Source: Anaeramoeba flamelloides
Taxonomy: Eukaryota; Metamonada; Anaeramoebidae
Length of the DNA stretch: 64,000 nt
Assembly: GCA_027625915.1 (NCBI GenBank)
Contig: JANTQA010000076.1
Span: 3,969,501-4,033,500, forward strand
Reading direction: 5' to 3'
Shown here: one piece after another, positions 20,326 to 32,644 of the stretch
Layout of the letters: each line of letters starts with the position of its first letter
Numbering within the stretch: position 1 is the first letter of the stretch
Translations under genes and position numbers: made by a program
The notes under the pieces: generated by a model
What the model saw: the letters and a program-made list of their open reading frames with translations, nothing else
Told to the model about the DNA's origin: nothing
Database searches by the model: none

Positions 20326-23300
20326 GATACTTATATATTCCCTATTGTTCTTAAGTTTTTTTTTTTTGCATTTTTTCACATATAACAAACTAAAAGTATG
20401 ATTTTAATAGAATTTGATAACTTTTTCAAAAAAAAAACAATAATAAAACATTTAAGGAAACAAAAAAAACATTTAAAAATTCAATAAAACGTGATTTTAT
20501 AAACCTTTAGTGATTATTAAACGAAAAATTGTACTGCCTATGATAGATATATTCATAAATTTTTGGAGCCAAAAGTAAATAATAAATAATATTAATGCAT
20601 TGAAATGATAAAATCAATTTAAAAAAGAAAATTGACTTATTTAGAGCCAATGTAATAGGTTTTTAGTAACTCTTTATCTTTCAAATTTTCACCTTATCAA
20701 AAAAAACTTTTTCGGTAGTATATTTTTTTAGTTGAAGGTAATTAAAAAATAATATTTTGTGATCTTTCGAATTGTTTTACGAATGTTTCAGTTGTACCAA
20801 AAAAATAATTTAAATTTTGAATTTTATTGATTTATAAATGAATTTTAAACTTGAAAAAAATCAACATCGAAGTTGATGACCTTTTTTTGTGATTCAAAAG
20901 GTGAATGCAATCATAAAAAAAGTAAATAAGTTGTTTAATGAACATTAATTTCGAATCTTATAGATTCTTTCTTTTTTTTTTTTAGATAAAACTTATTTAA
21001 CTCGTTTTTTAGAGAATATTTATAGATTATATTATATAAATTTTCTTTTAGATACAAAAAAAGAAAACAATTGAAAAGAAAAATTGAAAACGAAAAATAA
21101 TTTCAATGAAGTAAAAATATAATATATCATCAATTGAAGAAGTTAGAAAGATGAATCTATATAAAATCCTTTCTCTATATTTTTCAGAGAATATTAACCA
21201 GTGGGAATTTGTTTGTATCTGGAAAAAATAAATTTTCCAAATAAGAATCACGCTTTTTTAACATTTTTTTTTGTATAATATAACATTAGTTTCTAATAAT
21301 TAATAAATAAGATGATATAAAAATATCAATTTCATGAATATTTTCTTTTTTTAAGGAATTAAGTAGTTTTTTTAAATTACAAGTGACACTATTTATACGA
21401 AACTGAATTATTTCAAGCATTTCTTAAAAGACCCAAGTATATTGTACCATTTTGAAAAAATTTAATTGTGTAAAAATTACCGAAAATATTTTTTAAGTGC
21501 AAAAGATAGGAAACTTTGAAACCAAAACATTGTTCACTGCCCTATTTATTCGTGAAAAGTTCAAGAGTATTTCCAAGTTGAATCTTTCATTTTTCAATTT
21601 TTTGAACAATTTTTTTTTTGATTAAAATTTTTGGGGTCCAAATTTGGTTTTGGTTCTAGAAAATGCATTTATGTGAATGAGTGTACTTGATTAAAGAATA
21701 AATCAAAAACAGGATATCAGAATAAGTACATTTTAAACAAATATTTTCTTTTAGAAGACCAAATACAAAAGATCACCTTTTTAAATAAATTTGTTGAAAT
21801 CAAGAATGAAAAAAAAAAAAAAAATCGAACAAAGCCTATTTTCAAGGATTTTCGAAAATTTTCTACTTATTTATTATCAACACAAGCAATTTTAAGCTTG
21901 AATTTCTCTTCTTATTACTATTTATTATTATTTAACCTTGAATTTTTTTTTTTTTCAAATTTGCTATAAAATTCTTTTCAAATAATATTTTATCAAACAC
22001 AACCAAAATCAAGAATAACATTTCAAAAATTAAAATAAAGGAGTTGAATTTTCAGAATATAAAAAAACAGTTACAAAAGATTCTACCCAAAATAAAAGAT
22101 AATATTCGGAAAAAATTTCAATCAGATTCAGAACTATTTTTAGTTCTTGTTTAAAAGGGAAAATAAATAATTATAAAATCATGAATTCACCCAATAAATC
22201 TATATTTCTGAAGATAAATTTAAAAAATATACTATTTTCTGAAATAAAACAAAAATTAGGTTAATTAAATGAAAATCGAATTTCTAATTCTTTTTGGAAA
22301 TTTATTCTAAAGATAAAGTAATTTTTTTCTCAAAACTTTTAAAAAAACAAGTATTTCTTTTATAAAGAATTAAAAATAAAACCATATTAAAAATAAGTAA
22401 TTGTATCAAATGTTTATAGCTTGTATCAAGAAATACATGATTTTTATTTATTTTCTTTTTGATCAATCTTTTCATTTTTTTGATTTCAATTTTTTAGTTT
22501 TTATAAAAAAAATATTCATTTAGAATATATTTCACTCTCTTTTTTTTAAAATATCATTGTGTTTGGTAAAAGAAATGATTTGAAGAATTCAGTTTCACAC
22601 AAATGGTGGGAATCCAAATTTGAAAAATCTACTCAAAACCTTAAAAAACTAAAGTGTTAAAAAAGTTTTTGAGTGGATTTGATTTCCTTAAGAACATGAT
22701 GGTTCCTACTCATCAGAAACAATTAGCTCATGTGTTTTGTTTTATCTATTTTATGTTTATTTTGTTATTTCTGTTACTTAATTATCTTTTTAGAGGCGAT
22801 TTTTCTCATACATTTCCTCTTTTTTTTTATCAAGTTCTTTTGATACATAAAAGAAAAAATAATCAAATAATTTTTACAAAGGGTTTTTAAGAATTGGTGA
22901 TGAAATGATAGTGATCCAATTTTCAAACCTTTTTTCTCTGAGTTACTAAATTGAAAATTATCTTTTATAAACTTTAAACAATTATTTGATCTAAAATTAC
23001 TCTTTTAAAAATTGAAAAACCTTTACTTTTTAAGGGAATAGTCTCTATTAATTTTTTTTTTGACCAATAACTAAATAAGGTATCCTTATCTTGAAATATG
23101 TTTAAAATTGAAAATAGACAGGTTTTTTAAATGTTAGAACTTTTAGTTCTTGTTTTTTAAAAATTTTTCAATTCTGTCAAAAAAAGTGACTTTTAAATTT
23201 TTTTTTTTTTAAAAAATATCTTGAACAGATGAGATTTTTTTGATTAATTTTGGATTGAATTATTTTCTCAAAAATAATATTTATTCTCATTTTTAAAAAC

Positions 23301-24908
23301 AAAAAAATAATTTAAAACTGGTGAATATTTTTTCTTTCACTTCTGTTCATCCAACTTGACTCTATAAAGAACTCAATTTGTTTTATCAATAATTACTTTT
23401 TAAAAAAATAGTTTTAATTCTTTTCTTTGATTTTTTTTGACGATGACAAAAACTTTTGGGATGGTTATTTGGGAACACTTAAAAAAACTTCAAATTCAAC
23501 AAAAAAAAAAGAGTGTAAACTGAAAAAGTAGATTCATGAAAAAAAAGAATGGTACAATATAAAAGAAAGAAAATCTTTTATTAAGAGTAAAGCATATATT
23601 ATATATTTTTTTCGAATCAAACTATTTTTTCATGCAAATCCAAAAAAACCTTTTCAGGTTTATTTTTCAAACTATTTTTTGTACGTATTCCACAAACATA
23701 ACAAGGTTTTGCTTTATTGCTTATATTTTTTTTTATTTTTTGTATTTTTGCAAAAAGTTGAAAAAAAGCAACTTTCAAAAAAGTGAAAAAAATGCGAAAA
23801 TTTTTTTATTTCTATAAAAACCATAACTAAATGTAATGAATGTCATTTAGTAAGATTCCATTACTATACTAAGAATTTTTTCACTTTGATTTCAAATCGA
23901 AGTAATTGGCAAAAAAAATTCTAAATCTTTATTAAATTTACCTAAAAAAATTTAAAAAAGACTAGTCGCTTAAGAAAAATAAAAATTTACAATGTCAACT
24001 ATTTCAGATCAGTATCCTAAAATTTAATAGGTTGAATTAAAATATATATTCTATTTGAGTTTATTAACAACAATAGCATGTGATTGATACCAAAATAACC
24101 CAAAATAAACTTGATTAAGCTTTGATTCTTTTTTCTTGGTAGGGAATTTAATAAATGTTGAAAGTAATTGAAAATAAACTCTCAGTAAAGATAATATTTG
24201 TTACTTAAAGTTTAATATTAAAAAAGAAATTCTCATAAATAACAAGCTCAAATTCTAGAATTGTTCTCAAAAATTATACTTACAGCTTTAGTGAATAATT
24301 TTTATCAATCAAAAAAAAGATACAATTCAAAAAAATCAAGAACAATTCTTTAAACTTTATAACAAATCCCTAATTAAAATTTTTAGTTCAAATATCAAGG
24401 AATTTACTTTCAAAAGTGATTTGAACTTTGATTTACTATTGAGCACAGAGTTAGATATACTATTTGGACACAAAGAAAAAAAAAAACACTTTTATTATTT
24501 GAAACAAGACCTTTGTATTCCTTTCACCGATCTTTTTGAACTTAATAATACCTTAATTAAAATTCTTTATTTTCTTTATTTTTCTTGACTTTGTAATACT
24601 CAACAAATCATTAAAGAATACATAATATAAAAATTTGAATTATGTCTTCAGTACTTAATGCCAGATCTATGAAGAATACAAATGCCTTAAAAAAATACTA
24701 TTCAAAGTTTTCATTTTTTTTTATTTTCTTTTTAAAATCTTTTATTTTTTTTTTTTTTTTTTGATTATTATTTCTTTTTGTTTTAAAATCAGAACCAAAG
24801 AAAATCTTTCTCCAAAAAAAAAGAAACCAAAATTCAAAAATCTTATCAATTCAGCTGCTCGTTAAATAATTCTTAAACAATAAAACAAAACCAAAAAACA
24901 ACAAAACA
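20326..24908. other. long AT-rich spacer upstream of SLY1
   Basis: Noncoding. A diverged repeat at about 24380-24540 resembles 7055-7200. A 78-codon frame at 22654-22890 encodes a hydrophobic peptide (QLAHVFCFIYFMFILLFLLL) but has no supporting feature. The last 150 bases before 24909 contain A/C-rich sequence typical of 5' UTRs here. Confidence 0.5.
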
Positions 24909-26891
24909 ATGAACATTAAGAATCATCAGATCAACATTCTTGAAACAATCTTGGAACAACCACTCACCTCAAATTTAATGACTAAAAGCCAATTTAATAC
25001 ACAGTGGTCTGTTCTTGTTTATGATCGTTTTAGTAAAAGGGTCTTGCAAAGCATTGCCAATTTGGAATTATTTGAAAAAACAAATGTTCCCATCCAATTG
25101 AAATTTGAAGAAAAAAGAACCAAAATCGGGGACGTTTCTGCAATTTATCTGATTAGCAATACTGAGGAGAGCATCGAAAAATTCCTTTTTGATTTAAAAG
25201 AGTCAATCTATGATCACTATTATTTAAATTTTAATGGGATTATTGAGCAAGCCTTTTTAAAAAAATTAGCGACCGAGGTCTCCAAAATTGGAAAAAGTGA
25301 AAAAATTAAACAAGTCACATCTCAGTATTTAAATTATATCCCAATTTCATCAAATATGTTTACTTTAGGAATTGAAAACTGTTATTGGAAATTGTTTCAC
25401 CCACAAAGCAAAGAAGAAGATATTAAACATTTATGCCAAAAAATTGCACATAGATTGCTTTGCTTTTTTTTATCAACAAACACGATCCCCATTATTCGAG
25501 CGACTAAAGGCAGTGCCTCTGAAATGATTGCTGATATGTTGAATAATTTATTTGAAACTTTTTTAACAAGCAACCCAAAATGGCTTAAAAAAAAAGAAAA
25601 ATCTTCGTTCTTTCCAAAAAATGGAAGAACAATGATTTTTTTAGCTGATCGAAATCTTGATTTCCGAATATTGCTTCACCATTCTTGGATTTATCAGGCA
25701 CTAATCTATGATTTGATGCAAATTAAAGAAAATAGAATAACATTCAAAACAGATAATAAAGATGAAAAAGAAAAAGAAAAAGAAAAAGAAAAAGAAAAAG
25801 AAAAAGAAGAAGAAGAAGAGCAAGAAAAAACTGATTATGAAAAACTTTTTGATAAAAAAAAGGAACAAACAAATGATCAAGAAGAAAAAGAAAAGAAAAA
25901 AAATGAACAAAAGGAAATTAATAAATATTCTTTATTGTTTCCAAATGAATCGCTTGACATTGTAAACGAAAAAGAAACGATTTTTTTGAATGAAAAGGAT
26001 GACTTTTGGCTCGAAAACAAAAACTTACCATACCCAGATGTAGCCGACAATGTCGCAAAGCGTAGCAAAATTTTAATGAAACAACAAAAATTAGGATCAA
26101 CAAAAAGCAAAGATGGTTACAGCAATGATCTGTCTTTAAAGGAGCAATTCTCAAAAAGAACAAAGGAAATCACAGACAAGTTAATTAAATTAGATAATTT
26201 GAGGCTTGAGAAAAAGAAAATCCAAACACATAACACCCTGTGCTCTTTAATAACGGATCAATTGGAAAAAAGAAAACTTGGTCAATTCTATGAAGAAGAA
26301 AAAGCCATAATGACTTCAAAAAAAATATCTAAATCAATAAAAAGGGATATGATTAATCTTTTAAACGATGAGAACAACGTTAATACATACGATAAATGGA
26401 GATTGTTTTTAATTTATTTTTTCTCCCAGCCTGAATTAGATAATGTCGAATTAATGGAATTAATTGAATTGTTTGATCCGAAAAATATATTTATTGATGT
26501 TTTTAATCATTTAAAAGAATCAAAGCGTTTTAATTTAGAAACAATTTCGAATACTAAAACCAAGTCAAATATTCAAAGGGTTATTATAAATCGCAGAAGA
26601 GATAAAACAGAGGATTTAGAATTCCCAATTTGTTCGGTTGTGAAATCTTCCTTAAAGGAAGAAGAAAAATTTTCAAATTTCGATCCTTTACAAAATTATC
26701 TTGATTCAGAAAAATCGAAAATCATATCAAATCAAAAAATTAAATCAACAGTTGTCTTTATGGTTGGTGGTGGTCGTTTACTAGAATTGCAAAACCTACA
26801 AGAATATTTTAAAAATAGTTCAAATACTTTAATTTATGGGGTAACAGATATCTTAAACGGTGAAAATTTTATTAAAAATTATTATAATTAA
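24909..26891 (+). CDS. SLY1: Sec1/Munc18-family protein Sly1 (SCFD1), ER-Golgi SNARE regulator
   Basis: 660 aa, single exon, ATG at 24909. Collinear with human SCFD1 and yeast Sly1: SVLVYDRFSKRVLQ (34-47) opens domain 1; YYLNFNGII (104-112); QYLNYIP (139-145); CFFLSTNTIPIIRATKGSASEMIAD (185-209); FLADRNLDFRILLHHSWIYQALIYD (244-268), the most conserved SM block; DDFWLENKNLPYPDVADNVA (364-383); and the C-terminal VFMVGGGRLLELQNL motif. Sly1 binds syntaxin-5-type SNAREs and promotes ER-Golgi fusion. A Lys/Glu-rich low-complexity run (about 283-338), built from GAAAAA-type repeats, expands the loop before the helical lid region. Length is near the family norm of 640-670 once this is allowed for. 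No close neighbour. Confidence 0.95.
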   Translation: MNIKNHQINILETILEQPLTSNLMTKSQFNTQWSVLVYDRFSKRVLQSIANLELFEKTNVPIQLKFEEKRTKIGDVSAIYLISNTEESIEKFLFDLKESIYDHYYLNFNGIIEQAFLKKLATEVSKIGKSEKIKQVTSQYLNYIPISSNMFTLGIENCYWKLFHPQSKEEDIKHLCQKIAHRLLCFFLSTNTIPIIRATKGSASEMIADMLNNLFETFLTSNPKWLKKKEKSSFFPKNGRTMIFLADRNLDFRILLHHSWIYQALIYDLMQIKENRITFKTDNKDEKEKEKEKEKEKEKEEEEEQEKTDYEKLFDKKKEQTNDQEEKEKKKNEQKEINKYSLLFPNESLDIVNEKETIFLNEKDDFWLENKNLPYPDVADNVAKRSKILMKQQKLGSTKSKDGYSNDLSLKEQFSKRTKEITDKLIKLDNLRLEKKKIQTHNTLCSLITDQLEKRKLGQFYEEEKAIMTSKKISKSIKRDMINLLNDENNVNTYDKWRLFLIYFFSQPELDNVELMELIELFDPKNIFIDVFNHLKESKRFNLETISNTKTKSNIQRVIINRRRDKTEDLEFPICSVVKSSLKEEEKFSNFDPLQNYLDSEKSKIISNQKIKSTVVFMVGGGRLLELQNLQEYFKNSSNTLIYGVTDILNGENFIKNYYN

Positions 26892-28435
26892 GATTTTTTT
26901 ATTTTCCTATTTTACATTGAAGAGTAAAAAAAAAAAAAATCAGATCAGAAATATCTTATTTTTATTTATATTTATTGTTATTCAAATAAATTTTAAAAAG
27001 AGTATTCATCATTATTTATTTATATCCACAATACAAGTTTAATTTTATTATAATTAAATCAAAATTTGAAATCTAATATTTTTTTTTTTTTTTTTTGTTA
27101 ATCTTTTTTAATTAGTTTTTCTCTAATCAAGCTTTTTTTTTTTTTTGAGAGTTTAATAAATAGGATTAAAAAATAAATAAATAAAATAAAATAGTAAATA
27201 TCAAGATTATAAAAACATTATTGTTATCAAAGATAATACTCGAAAGAAATAATGGTAGTTTATCAAATATTTATAAATGTAGAGGAAAACACACTCAAGT
27301 TTTTACTAACAATTTCAATAAGATTAAAGTTTTTTATTTTTTTTTTTTTTGTAAAAAATTATCAACATAAACTTTTAACATTATTTGTAAATAATTAAAA
27401 AAGAGATAAAGAATATTGAGTTCAAATGAATTAGTTTGTGAAAAGAAACTCATTATAAGTTTCTTTGGGGTAAAATACCTTTATTTTTTTTTAAAATGGG
27501 CTATGATGGGATTGGAAATTATATTTTTTAAATAGTTTTTTTTTTTTTTTTTGAAATTAAATTCATTACTCATAATTGACTTTGAAATTAATTATATATA
27601 CCGATTTTATTTAAAAAGGTGATTTTGTTTCAATTTTCAAAGTTCTAGAATGTTCTTTTTTAAAAATAAATTATGAAAATTAATAAATATTGTCTTTATT
27701 TAAATCCCAATAAATGAATTAATATTAAAAGTATAATATTTTTCTGTTATTTCTTATTTATTTGTTTAAAAATTGTATTTATGATCATTTTTTTATTAAG
27801 TAACAGGTATTGAAATATAAATAGCATTTCCTATAAATAATAAAAAATCAATTAATAGATGTTTTGATGATGATTTAGATTATCACTATATTTGTAATAA
27901 ATTCGCTGTAATATAAAAAAAATCGTGATTATTCCTATTTTATAACTAAATATTATAAAATTGTGATAACCCACGTTATCATAATCAAATATAAAATCAC
28001 TAAAATGTCAATTACTATTTTGAAGAAACCATTCAAAAAATCCAATAGCTTTTACAAATCTTTGAGACTTCAGGATTAAGAAAAAAAATTTCAAAAAAAA
28101 ATACAAGTATTGGTTAATTTTGCCCTTTTTAATAACTTCAATTAAAATAAACATAATTGGTTAAAAAAAGATTATTGTTCAAAAAATATTTTTTTAAGAT
28201 ATTCTATAATATAAATGGGAAAATACAATTTTTCAGTTTCTATTATTTTTAAATTTAATAGTAAAAAAATTGAATAAAATTTTTCTTAAAAATTATGATG
28301 TTATAATAAAATATTTTTAATAGTATTTTAAATTTAATAAATATCTTTCAAATAGAGAATAAACTACCTGAACTATTAAAGAATTATTTTTTCTATTAAA
28401 TTAGAAATGTATATAAATATACATTAATTTTTTCA
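26892..28435. other. AT-rich spacer 3' of SLY1
   Basis: Noncoding. Around 27895-28005 there are ATCGTGATTATT- and TGTGATAACCCACGTTATC-type words like those of the R10 repeat array, perhaps a small relic. Otherwise only homopolymer runs. Confidence 0.45.
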
Positions 28436-28439
28436 TTGG

Positions 28440-28600
28440 TTTTTTTTTTTTTTTGATTTTCAAATCAACAGAAAATTTGATAAAATTTTCGGTTTATTCC
28501 TCAAATTAAAAAAAAATGTAGTTAGGTTTTCCAGAATTTAAAAGAATTGAGTAAACTATATAATATTTCTTTATTCTTTTGTATTCTGGAAAACCAATAA
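28440..28600. repeat. double-hairpin fold-back repeat, copy 1
   Basis: Two adjacent hairpins. Hairpin 1 (about 28445-28515) pairs a T run plus GATTT..AACAGAAAATTT with AAATTTTCGGTTTATTCC..AAATTAAAAAAAAA. Hairpin 2 (28525-28595) pairs GGTTTTCCAGAATTTAAAAG with its near-complement CTTTTGTATTCTGGAAAACC. Related arms occur at 53306, 53604 and 53873. Confidence 0.7.
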
Positions 28601-28974
28601 CATAGAATATTAATCATCAGTGATATTTTTTTTTCATATTTAAGTTTTTTTAGATAATAAGAATGCTTTCTAAACTATTGGTTATTTTATATTCAAAAAA
28701 ATATCCTAAAGTTGAATTTAAAGATAATTCATCGTTACATCCATTTGAACATTTTTACCTAAAAATATATCTTTTTTCTAGAGTATTGGCTTTTCAAAAA
28801 GGTAATACTATTACAACATTTATATATAATAGCTGCAATATTTTTAAGGTTATGAAATTTTGATTATATTATGAATAAAATCTAATAACGAATATGAAAT
28901 GCTAATCCAATAATAGTTTTGTCTAACTTGGAATTTTCAATTTTATTATGTACCTACAAGTGTTTAACAACGAT

Positions 28975-30000
28975 TTTCCACTTTAAAAATATTTAATAAT
29001 GTTTGAAAGTTTTGTAAAGTGTCTTCATGTGTTTGAAAGGTTCGAAAGACAGAAAACTTTTATAAAAGGTACAGAGATTTTTTGGAGAAAAAAACAATTT
29101 TTTTTCTTTATTTTTTTTTTTTAACTCTTGTTACAAAATAAAATATCTCATATAAATATGATGATCATAAAAATAAGAACACATTTCAACAATATGTTCT
29201 TGAATATAAAATAGTTGTGTTTTTTTTTTAAATGGGGTTGTTACCTTCACAAGTCAAATAACCCTAAAAGAAGAAAGATTAATTTTACAAATTATTTGTG
29301 ATCTATAAAAAAAAAAACTCTAAATCTCTAGTAGTGTTTTCTATACAATACAAGGACATGTCATAAGAAGAAGAAAAATAAGAAGAAAAAAATAAATTTG
29401 CAAGCGATCTTAATAACTGGTGATTATATGGCGAGGTTATTGGAAAAGCTTTTGAAAAGTTAACAAACTCCTTTCAGCTTTAACAAAATAAAGAAATATT
29501 TTTAACCCAAAATAAAATTCTTTAAAGAACGAGTGAAGAGTTGATTGTTTTAGAAACCTTTTCATTCAAAGCAATTTATAACACCACGATTGACTGAGAT
29601 ACTATTTATTTATCCTTTTTTATTGTTGTTAATTGATCTTAAAGTTCGATCGATCTGTCTGTCTACCAAATCTTAAGAAAATACAATGAAAATCGTGATC
29701 TTATCCAAGATTGGATCAAGTGTCTTTTTTGTTGTTTTTTTCAAAAGAAATACTTTTTTTTCACGGATCTTTTTTTTGATCAAATGTAATTTTTCTTTTA
29801 AAAAATACTATTGATTTTGTTATATACCCTTAAACTATTTTCCAGTGATTTAATTTTAGCACAGTTTTTTGGCAATTGTCGTTATTTTTAGACAATAATA
29901 AGATTTTATGGAATATATCGAGATTTTTGAGATTATCATGATATAAGTTATTATCAGTATTTTCAATACTATCGTGATTTTTAATAATAACTCAATTTTT
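28975..30000 (+). repeat. dispersed repeat family R10, copy 2
   Basis: Diverged copy of 12780-13745 in the same orientation. Matches include TTACC..CACAAGTCAAATAACC, ACAATACAAGGACATG, ATTCTTTAAAGAACG and TTGGATCAAGTG, then a decayed array of TATCGAGATTT / TATCGTGATTT units at 29870-29985. Noncoding. Confidence 0.7.
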
Positions 30001-31744
30001 TACATTACAATTATTTTATAAAATGATAAAAAACAATTATTTATTTCAATATCCAAAAATATTTTACTTTTTGTAAATTATTGAAAACAATCTAAATATC
30101 TTCACAAACCAATTAGAAATGTTTTTTTTTGGGAGATTTCAATAAAATTCCTTCTTGAACTCAAAGATAAACTGATCCCTTTGAAAATTTTATTATAACA
30201 GTTATCATTAAAATAACATTTTGGAAATTCAAACAAAAATTTTTGTTTATTTATTGGAAAATTGCAGTATCTCTATTTGATTGAATAACCTGATAATCTA
30301 CAATATCATTATTTGGTGGGAAATAATTGTCATTTTGGGAAACTTTATTGTGATTTCACAAAGGTTTGGTCAAATCCTCTAATATAATGATTTTTTTTAT
30401 TTGATGATTTTCTTTAATTACTCGTTTCTATAAATAAATAAATATATATATAAATAAATAAAATTATATTGGAATTCAAATAGAATTTTACGATTTTAAA
30501 AATAAAAATATTATAGTAAAACAATATTATTTTCTTCCCAGAGAATCGGTTTCTTCATAATACTTTTTTTGTAGAATTTATTTTTTTTTTTGATACAATA
30601 TTCTTTCACAAAAAGATAAGTTATACTAAAAATAATTTACATTTAAACGAAAGAATTAAATTATCTGTTATTCCATCATTATAGAAGAAAAATCTAATTA
30701 ATATGGTAATAAAAATGGGTACAAAAATAACAGACAAATAATGATGTACTTGGGTACTTTATAGTTTAGATTGTATCGGATTTATTGTTTAATATGGGTG
30801 GGTTATTTAATGAGAAATACAAAAATTGTAATTTTTTTTTTTTTGTGAATGGGTTTTTTTGTCAACTTTTTTTCATTTTACAAATCATATTTTTATTATT
30901 TTATTTTTTTCAATAATTAATATTGTGAAATTTAAAAAAAAAATAAAATAAAATAAAATTATGTATTGAAGAAATAAACAATCTTGAAAATGATCATAAA
31001 AAAAAATGAAAAAATAAAACAATTTTTAATTGATACTGAAGACAAATCAACCATTAAGGAAATTTTTTTTTTCCAAAATTGAAACAAATAACAGGAAAGA
31101 AGTAAGTCAAGAGTTACAAGAATTGGTCGTAAATTATAGAGACTTAACAAAAAACAATTAATTATTATTATAACTCATATAATTTTTTTTTTTTTATTTT
31201 CAAGACAAATGATCTTATTTTTGTCAAAAAAAAAAAAAAAATCTAAATTTGTCAAAAACTGACGAAATGTTCCTTTTTTTTGATTTATTTTATGTCCTTT
31301 CATAATCAAAACCAAAATAATTAGTATGACTTTCATAAAAGTATAACATATTAAAAGTTTGAAATTATTTGTCTGTAATTTTTTCTACCAAAAAAAGATA
31401 TTATTCACATTGATGAAATCTTATTTTAGTAAACTTAGGAATAATGTAAAAATGTGATTTTTGGAGAATGTTTCATTTAAATATTTTGGTTCTAATATTC
31501 TTTTCTTGATTGTGTACTAATATCAAATCTTTAAAAAATCAGATAATATTTGTTTTCATTTAGATATTTTCAAAAGAATAACACAAAACAATTGATTAAA
31601 TTAATAGTGTAAAAAAGTCAGTCACTTAATATATTCTTATACAAAAAAAATAAATTAAAGAAAATTAAAAAAACAAATCAAAAAATTTATTTTTACAAAT
31701 AATATAAAATTTTTTTGATTAAAAAAAGGGTTTTAAATAATTTA
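30001..31744. other. AT-rich spacer
   Basis: Noncoding; a 63-codon minus-strand frame at 30959-31150 is A/T-driven and not supported. No repeat family recognised. Confidence 0.5.
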
Positions 31745-32001
31745 TCTATTTTAAAAAAGTAAAAACTTTTTCAGAAGTAAAACTTTTTTAAAGTTTTGCA
31801 TTTTAACAAAGTGAAAACTTTTTTTAAAAAAAGTGCTTTCCTTCCTGCTCCAACCACTACCTCATATTTAAAGGTTGAGCCTCCAATTTATTAAAACAGA
31901 AATCTTTCAAAGAGTTTTACTTTTGAAAAATTTTTCACTTTTTTAAAACAGAAAACTTGATTAAAGTTTTTAAAAAAGTTCTTACTTTTTTAAAACAGCT
32001 G
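31745..32001. mobile_element. palindromic MITE, family F5 (257 bp)
   Basis: Left arm CTATTTTAAAAAAGTAAAAA; right arm is the complement, ending TACTTTTTTAAAACAGCTG; arms of about 95 bp with indels. A non-palindromic, more G/C-rich centre (TTCCTGCTCCAACCACTACC) lies at about 31842-31861. TA at 31743-31744 and 32002-32003. The CAGCTG right end resembles that of family F3. Confidence 0.75.
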
Positions 32002-32457
32002 TATTTAAAAATTATAATTTATTAAAAATGATATTCACTTTCTAAAGTAAATAAGTAAGCAATTCAATAAATAAAAAGAAAAATTAGATCACTAGACATT
32101 TTTTATAAAATTGATAAATAAAATAAATAAATCTAAAAAATAATATTGTTGTTATTAGCAAATATTCATTCTTTTCCATTAAGTGGTGCATTTGTTAGTA
32201 GATGAAAAAATAATTTCATTTATCTTGTTAATATTTTTTTCTTCTGAATTTCTAATTATTAAGATTCTATTCCATTAATAAATTTAAATAATTTGTATTT
32301 TTGGGCTTAGTTTTAAAATATTAATTTCTGTCATCCTTTTTAAAGATATGAAAATAAAATAAAAATGATATCAGCATTAATATAATTTACAAATATACTA
32401 ATTAAAAAAAACAATCTCAGAATAATCGTAAGTAATAATACCAAATTAGTAATTCTT

Positions 32458-32541
32458 TTCTTTTCATTTTGTTCTATTTTCTTTTCTTCTATTTTCTTTT
32501 TGTTCTATTTTCTTTTCTTCTATTTTTTTTTCTTCTATTTC
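32458..32541. repeat. tandem repeat downstream of the Rrp6-like gene
   Basis: A roughly 31-bp pyrimidine-rich unit (TGTTCTATTTTCTTTTCTTC and on) is repeated about two and a half times, beginning about 100 bp past the Rrp6-like stop codon. As a purine-rich strand in the transcript direction it could lie in the 3' UTR or terminator. Confidence 0.75.
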
Positions 32542-32644
32542 ATTTAATAATATAATTTATCTTTCAGAAAACAATTCTAAAATCTTTATCAACAAAAATA
32601 AAAAAAAGATCTTTGAAATAAGATGGTTTATTAAAAAACAAATT

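Noticed and set aside
22654-22890. 78-codon hydrophobic frame
   Set aside because: Could be a small membrane protein, but T-rich DNA encodes Phe/Leu by chance and nothing else supports it.
25701-25965. Phe-rich and Lys-rich frames over the Lys/Glu tract of SLY1
   Set aside because: Shadows of the GAAAAA-type repeat.
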